Below, piece after piece: positions 5,162 to 9,116 of a DNA stretch of 9,116 bases. Source of the DNA: an uncultured Mesocricetibacter sp. (GTDB lineage: Bacteria > Pseudomonadota > Gammaproteobacteria > Enterobacterales > Pasteurellaceae); contig CAJPST010000093.1 in NCBI GenBank assembly GCA_905373425.1, forward strand, positions 1 through 9,116, read 5' to 3'. Under the pieces are notes generated by a model. It ran no database searches, had not been told where the DNA came from, and saw nothing but the letters and a program-made list of their open reading frames with translations. The position numbers were made by a program, and so were the translations under genes. Within the stretch, counting starts at the first letter, position 1. Each line of letters starts with the position of its first letter.

Positions 5162-8104
5162 TTATCCAATTAATTCTGCCCAAATTTTTCCGATGAATTC
5201 TCTTTCCTCTATAAATTCTTCAGCACTGACGACGGAATGCTGCCCGAGTAAATGCAGATGGTGAATACGATTGCGTAATTCGGTGTAACATTCTTTCAAT
5301 TTATCGGCGGTTTCAATGGAAATAACAGCATATTCCGCCATAATGTCGAAAATTCGTACGTTATCCGACCAATAGGCGAGTTCCGGGTTTTCCGGAGCAT
5401 TGGCGAGCACCAGATATTGCGCGATAAATTCAATGTCTGTAATGCCGCCTCGATCCTTTTTAATGTTAAATTTTGTGCTATCGGGTTGAGCAAGATGGAG
5501 GTACATTTTTTCACGCATTTCACGTACATCTTGTTTTAATTTGACTAAGTCACGTGGAGTTGCAAGTACATCGCGGCGGATTTCGTCAAATTGTTGACAG
5601 AGCTCGGGTTCACCGAAGATGATGCGGCTGCGTACCAACGCTTGCTGTTCCCAAGTCCAGGCTTCATTGTGTTGGTAATCATTAAAAGCGCTAAGTGAAC
5701 TGACCAATAATCCGCTTTCCCCTGAGGGGCGTAAGCGCATATCCACGTCGTACAATACGCCGGCACTGGTATTCATACTGAAAATGCTGACGATTTTTTG
5801 TGCTAAGCGGAGATAAAACTGGTTGCTATCAATGGATTTTTTGCCACCTATGGTTTGCCCTGTGTTCTTGCCATCAAAGAGAAAAACCATGTCTAAGTCG
5901 GATTTGTAGCCTAATTCAATACCTCCCAGCTTACCGTAACCGATTACCAAGAAACCCTTTTTATTGGGAGCTAAATGCTCGGGCGTGCCGAAACGTTCGC
6001 TTACTTGTTGCCAAGCCAGATTCACTACTGCTTCAATAATAGCTTCTGCTAAAAATGTGAGATGATCGCTGACCTTCATCACCGGCAATACGCCTAGAAT
6101 ATCGGCAGCGGCGATACGTAAGAGAGTGGCTTGTTTAAATTGTCGCAGACCATCGATAAACTGTTCTTCATCATCTTGCGGTAACCGGAGCAGAAATTTT
6201 CGTAGCTCGGTCGGATATTGTTCAAATGGTGGCGGATTGTGAAGGCTTTTTTGGTCGAGCAGTTCGTCTAATAAAATCGGGTGACGCGCTACTTGTTCTG
6301 CGATCATTTGTGATTGTGCGCATAGCTCAATTAACTGCGTCAGAGCGTGCGGATTTTCCAATAATAATTCCAAATAAGTCGTACGGGTGAGAATTTTTTC
6401 TATGATATTCAGCATTCGCGGCAACAAAGTGCGGTAACTTTTTTGGCTGAAAATTTGCGATAATAAATTTGGCATTAAATGCCCCAATACTTCGCGTCCG
6501 CGAACCCCGATTGGACGGCGTGCCAGCTCATTTTTAAATTGCGCTAACTTATCCGACAAATCTTCTTGATCTTCGATAGCAATACCATTTTCCGCTAACA
6601 TTTGCGCTAATTCGGAATTTTCCAGATCAGCGTCTAAAAAGTCAGTCCAATTGCCGTTTTCATCGTTTGATTCACTATCGTTTTCCGAGCCTATTAATTG
6701 GCTAAAAACTGACCGCACTTTTTGTTGGTGTTGCTGCAAAACGTTATAAAAACTTTGCCAATCGGTAATCGGGTAGCGGATTTCGACCGCTTGCCGCGCG
6801 TTGTTCCATTGCGTGAATTTAGCGCTTGCCGTTACAATGCGCAAACGGTTTATTTCATCGGTTGGCAATAGCTGAGTTTGTTTGTCGTCAATGGCTTGCA
6901 ATACATTTTCTACTCTACGCAAAAATAAATAGGCATGTCGTAAATCCTCACTTTGTTCCGATGTGATTAGCTCTAGCAGTCCTATTTCGGGCAATAATTT
7001 AAGTAATTCGTGTTGTTGTAAACTAATTTCGCGACCACCACGAATCAGTTGGAATACTTGTACAATAAATTCGATTTCGCGGATGCCTCCCGCACCAAGT
7101 TTAATATTATCAATTAGTCCCCGTCGACGCACTTCTCGCTCAATTTTGCTTTTCATTTCTCGTAGGGATTGAATTACGCTGAAATCAATGTAACGGCGAT
7201 ATACAAAAGGGCGTAATAATTGGCGTAATACTTTGATATTCGGATCATTTTCATCTGCACCGAGAATTCGACCTTTGATCATGGCATAGCGTTCCCAGTC
7301 GCGTCCCTGTTCCTGATAATATTGTTCCATGGCGGTGAAACTAAGCGCCAGTGCACCACTATCGCCGAACGGACGTAAGCGCATGTCGGTACGATAGACA
7401 AAGCCGTCCGGGGTAAATTGATCAAGTGCATTAATCAGACGTTGTCCCAAGCGGGTGAAGAATTTTGCATTATCTACCGCACGACGTGCACCGACAGTTT
7501 CACCATTGGATGGATAAGTAAAAATCAAATCAATATCGGAGGAGAAATTCAATTCAAAGCCACCTAGCTTACCCATACCTAAAATATAAAGCTGCTGCGG
7601 GTTGCCTTCCGGGTCAGTTGGGGTGCCCATTTCTGAACAGGCTTGCCGATATAACCAGTCGCGTGTAGCGATAATCAGGGCTTCTGCCAGCTCTGACAGA
7701 CGGATGAAAATCTCTTCTACTGTGCCTAGATTTAGGCTCTGACAGAAACTTAAGTTGGCCATTTCACGATTGCGGAATTGGCGCAGGGCTTTGTATAAAT
7801 CCTCATCATTTTGAACGTGCTGTAAAAGATCATGTAAACGCCCCGGATAGTTGTCGCAATCCGTTAATTCGGGTGTTTTCTGCCACCATTCATGCAAAAA
7901 GTGCGGTTGTTTTTTTAAGCATTCTGTAACGAAATCCGACATTGTTACTGCTTGTGCGATTTTTCCGATAGAGGTGTTTAGGTTTTCCTTATCTTGTTGA
8001 ATGATTTGGAAAACGGTTTGGTTATATTGTTCGGGAAAATGTTCGATAAGTATTTCGGCAAACGCATTCAAATTATTTTCTGCAAGTGCGATCGGCATTG
8101 GCAT
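5162..8104 (-). CDS. glnE: Bifunctional glutamine synthetase adenylyltransferase/adenylyl-removing enzyme
   Basis: A 980-residue GlnE (E. coli 946). It adds AMP to glutamine synthetase when nitrogen is ample and removes it when nitrogen is short, directed by glutamine and PII. The two duplicated nucleotidyltransferase domains are both complete. The N-terminal adenylyl-removing domain has [20 protein letters not shown] with D190 and D192, [10 protein letters not shown] (241-250) and GGIREIEF (339-346). The C-terminal adenylylating domain has [20 protein letters not shown] with D736 and D738, [10 protein letters not shown] (789-798) and GGITDIEF (886-893). Between them is a strongly acidic, Asn/Ser-rich linker (about 472-500), a likely flexible hinge. 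Start: ATG 8104 has AAAGGA six bases upstream; an alternative ATG at 8098 has poorer spacing. Three uptake signals lie in the gene. Cytosolic; divergent from the hydrolase gene and followed by its own terminator. Confidence 0.97.
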   Translation of the reverse strand: MPMPIALAENNLNAFAEILIEHFPEQYNQTVFQIIQQDKENLNTSIGKIAQAVTMSDFVTECLKKQPHFLHEWWQKTPELTDCDNYPGRLHDLLQHVQNDEDLYKALRQFRNREMANLSFCQSLNLGTVEEIFIRLSELAEALIIATRDWLYRQACSEMGTPTDPEGNPQQLYILGMGKLGGFELNFSSDIDLIFTYPSNGETVGARRAVDNAKFFTRLGQRLINALDQFTPDGFVYRTDMRLRPFGDSGALALSFTAMEQYYQEQGRDWERYAMIKGRILGADENDPNIKVLRQLLRPFVYRRYIDFSVIQSLREMKSKIEREVRRRGLIDNIKLGAGGIREIEFIVQVFQLIRGGREISLQQHELLKLLPEIGLLELITSEQSEDLRHAYLFLRRVENVLQAIDDKQTQLLPTDEINRLRIVTASAKFTQWNNARQAVEIRYPITDWQSFYNVLQQHQQKVRSVFSQLIGSENDSESNDENGNWTDFLDADLENSELAQMLAENGIAIEDQEDLSDKLAQFKNELARRPIGVRGREVLGHLMPNLLSQIFSQKSYRTLLPRMLNIIEKILTRTTYLELLLENPHALTQLIELCAQSQMIAEQVARHPILLDELLDQKSLHNPPPFEQYPTELRKFLLRLPQDDEEQFIDGLRQFKQATLLRIAAADILGVLPVMKVSDHLTFLAEAIIEAVVNLAWQQVSERFGTPEHLAPNKKGFLVIGYGKLGGIELGYKSDLDMVFLFDGKNTGQTIGGKKSIDSNQFYLRLAQKIVSIFSMNTSAGVLYDVDMRLRPSGESGLLVSSLSAFNDYQHNEAWTWEQQALVRSRIIFGEPELCQQFDEIRRDVLATPRDLVKLKQDVREMREKMYLHLAQPDSTKFNIKKDRGGITDIEFIAQYLVLANAPENPELAYWSDNVRIFDIMAEYAVISIETADKLKECYTELRNRIHHLHLLGQHSVVSAEEFIEEREFIGKIWAELIG
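6427..6435 (+). repeat. DNA uptake signal inside glnE (1 of 3)
   Basis: Perfect AAGTGCGGT on the plus strand; on the coding strand it contributes to residues S-Y-R-T-L. Confidence 0.9.
6712..6720 (-). repeat. DNA uptake signal inside glnE (2 of 3)
   Basis: Perfect AAGTGCGGT on the coding (minus) strand, encoding K-V-R-S just before the acidic interdomain linker. Confidence 0.9.
7899..7907 (+). repeat. DNA uptake signal inside glnE (3 of 3)
   Basis: Perfect AAGTGCGGT on the plus strand, followed by TG and a T run; encodes Q-P-H-F on the coding strand. Confidence 0.9.
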
Positions 8105-8157
8105 AAATTATCCTTTGATTAGGTAAATTTTTACTGACTTTAACACTGTTACATAAT

Positions 8158-8166
8158 ATTCTACCA
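8158..8166 (-). promoter_or_regulatory. Possible extended -10 promoter for glnE
   Basis: Minus strand TGG-TAGAAT (8166-8158) is an extended -10 element about 55 bases before the glnE start. No convincing -35 is seen. The 95-base divergent gap 8105-8199 must also hold the hydrolase promoter, which I could not place with confidence. Confidence 0.35.
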
Positions 8167-8199
8167 GCTAATTTTAGAGAAGAAAGAATAGGATAAATA

Positions 8200-8307
8200 A
8201 TGCTTAAACGGCTAATTCGTGTAGTGAAAATTTTAGTGTTAGTTTATACGGTTTTATTAGGGGTAACTTATGCTATTCAGGAAAGATTATTATTTTTTTC
8301 CGGATAA
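8200..8307 (+). pseudogene. N-terminal membrane anchor of the hydrolase, out of frame with its catalytic domain
   Basis: ATG 8200, with AGGA at 8190-8193, opens a frame reading MLKRLIRVVKILVLV, a further hydrophobic stretch to about residue 26, and then AIQERLLFFP if one T is removed from the T7 run (8293-8299). As sequenced the frame reads through TTT TTT TCC GGA and stops at TAA 8305-8307. The positively charged start, single membrane segment and following Q-E-R-L-L-F-F-P are the usual N-terminus of Bem46/YfhR-type hydrolases, so this piece belongs to the gene that follows. Confidence 0.75.
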
Positions 8308-8995
8308 ACTGGCAGTAGATTATCAATTCCATTTTGATGGCAAATTCGAAGAAATTAATTTACAGACGGATGATGGCCATACATTAAACGGGCTACATTT
8401 TTATCATCCGAATCCGAAAGGCGCAGCGTTGTTTTTTCATGGCAATTCGGCATCGCTCAAATTATGGGGCGGTTTCGCACAAGATTTTGCTGCGTTAGGA
8501 TATGATGCCTATGTGTTTGATTATCGAGGATTTGGTAAGAGCAGTGGAAATATTTTTAGTGAAGAGCAATTTTATGCTGATGCAGATTTAATGACGGAGT
8601 ACGTTTTAAAAGATTTTAAGCCCGAACAAATTCGAGTCATCGGCTATTCAATGGGAAGCGGTCTAGCGGCGCGTGCAGCGCAGAAATTTAGCTTAAATAA
8701 TCTGATTTTGGTTGCGCCTTACTTTAAGTTAGCACAGTTGGCGCAAGAAAAAACGATGGTGGTTCCACAATTTTTAGTGAAATATAAAATTCCGACAGTT
8801 AATTTTATGAATGCGGCACCACAGGCTAAAATTACTTTAATTCACGGAATGCAGGACAGGCTGATAGGTATTGATAATTCAGAAAAACTGAGCCAGCACC
8901 TTAAACCTAATGATAAATTTTTTATGGTGAAAGCTGATCATAATAGTGTTCTCTCGGTTCCTGAATTTTGGGCAATTTTGCGAGAACGGCTTTAG
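8270..8995 (+). CDS. Bem46/YfhR-type alpha/beta hydrolase (catalytic domain frame)
   Basis: The 241-codon frame contains a complete alpha/beta hydrolase: oxyanion-hole H57-G-N59 in ALFFHGNSAS, FDYRGFGKSSG (83-93), nucleophile S127 in GYSMGSG, acid D196 in HGMQDRLIG, and H224 in ADHNSV. The whole triad is present and E. coli YfhR shows the same landmarks (HGNAG, FDYRGFGKS). Physiological substrate unknown; esterase or thioesterase activity is typical. The first ten residues from ATG 8270 (MLFRKDYYFF) are a wrong-frame copy of the true N-terminus, which lies upstream in another frame (8200-8298); with one T fewer at 8293-8299 the gene would be 264 residues with a membrane anchor. However, ATG 8270 has a usable ribosome site (AGGGG at 8259-8263, six bases away), so an unanchored cytosolic enzyme could still be made. 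Divergent from glnE. Confidence 0.88.
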   Translation: MLFRKDYYFFPDKLAVDYQFHFDGKFEEINLQTDDGHTLNGLHFYHPNPKGAALFFHGNSASLKLWGGFAQDFAALGYDAYVFDYRGFGKSSGNIFSEEQFYADADLMTEYVLKDFKPEQIRVIGYSMGSGLAARAAQKFSLNNLILVAPYFKLAQLAQEKTMVVPQFLVKYKIPTVNFMNAAPQAKITLIHGMQDRLIGIDNSEKLSQHLKPNDKFFMVKADHNSVLSVPEFWAILRERL

Positions 8996-9114
8996 AATGC
9001 TGCGATATAGCGGCATTGATGGGTGCTAAAAGCATACGTTAGTGAAGAGTGAACATCATTTTGTAGTGGTACACTAATCCCGCAGTCCTCAATAGGTGGT
9101 AAAATACCATCAAC
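8992..9114 (-). CDS. C-terminal 40 codons of an unrecognised minus-strand reading frame, cut by window edge
   Basis: On the minus strand a frame is open from the window edge to TAA at 8994-8992. It reads VDGILPPIEDCGISVP in its first part and ends TYAFSTHQCRYIAAF. The codon use looks protein-like and the frame would overlap the convergent hydrolase stop by four bases, a common arrangement. The alternating pattern and terminal Phe faintly resemble an outer-membrane beta-strand end, but the two Cys argue against it. It may also be noncoding: 40 codons without a stop is weak evidence. No family recognised. Confidence 0.35.
   Translation of the reverse strand, partial: VDGILPPIEDCGISVPLQNDVHSSLTYAFSTHQCRYIAAF
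8996..9017 (+). terminator. Hairpin immediately after the hydrolase stop
   Basis: AATGCTGC (8996-9003) pairs with GCGGCATT (9010-9017), eight pairs including one G-T, around the loop GATATA. There is no T run after it, so it is at best a weak or Rho-assisted terminator. It also overlaps the last codons of the minus-strand frame at the window edge. Confidence 0.3.
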
Positions 9115-9116
9115 AA

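Noticed and set aside
5296..7172. Several 69-79 codon frames within glnE
   Set aside because: Shadows of a conserved 980-residue gene; no ribosome sites or recognisable motifs.
8134..8161. CTGACT - 16 bases - TATTCT as hydrolase promoter
   Set aside because: Both boxes match only 4 of 6 and the overlapping alternatives are equally good.
9097..9109. Palindrome TGGTA-AAA-TACCA near the right edge
   Set aside because: Five-base arms in AT-rich sequence, inside a possible coding frame, no supporting context.

Overview
The window is typical of a Pasteurellaceae chromosome of the Haemophilus influenzae / Aggregatibacter / Pasteurella multocida type. The main sign is seven perfect copies of the 9-bp Hin-type DNA uptake signal AAGTGCGGT (both orientations), about one per 1.3 kb. 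The conserved proteins (GrxA, RimK, YcfP, GlnE) look gamma-proteobacterial, and the tRNA order Met-Leu-Gln-Gln matches the start of the E. coli metT operon. Species cannot be fixed from the sequence alone.

Layout. Left, minus strand (1-2223): rimK, then a CPBP-family membrane protease-like gene, then ycfP (cut by the window edge); the last two overlap by ATGA. A divergent control region (2224-2441) with two inverted repeats separates rimK from plus-strand grxA, which ends in a clear terminator. Next, on the minus strand, is an Nramp-related transporter (2771-4039) whose original start is followed by an in-frame TAA at codon 7. A small plus-strand gene (4153-4515) looks like an internally deleted beta-lactamase-fold serine hydrolase without its nucleophile. 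A minus-strand tRNA operon (Met-CAT, Leu-TAG, two identical Gln-TTG) has a strong promoter with a GC-rich discriminator. glnE (5162-8104, minus) follows with its own terminator. Divergent from it is a membrane-anchored Bem46-type alpha/beta hydrolase whose N-terminal segment is out of frame with the catalytic domain because of a run of seven T. At the right edge is the C-terminal 40 codons of an unrecognised minus-strand reading frame.

Function. Most of the content is housekeeping: glutaredoxin redox chemistry, glutamate tailing of ribosomal protein S6, covalent control of glutamine synthetase, and tRNA supply for Gln, Leu and Met. I do not see a defence system, CRISPR array, insertion sequence or prophage. 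The points worth a second look are the three damaged or altered genes (transporter, small hydrolase remnant, membrane hydrolase), a 40-codon open frame without a normal start that fills the rimK leader and ends in an ATGA overlap, and the symmetrical sites over the grxA/rimK promoters.
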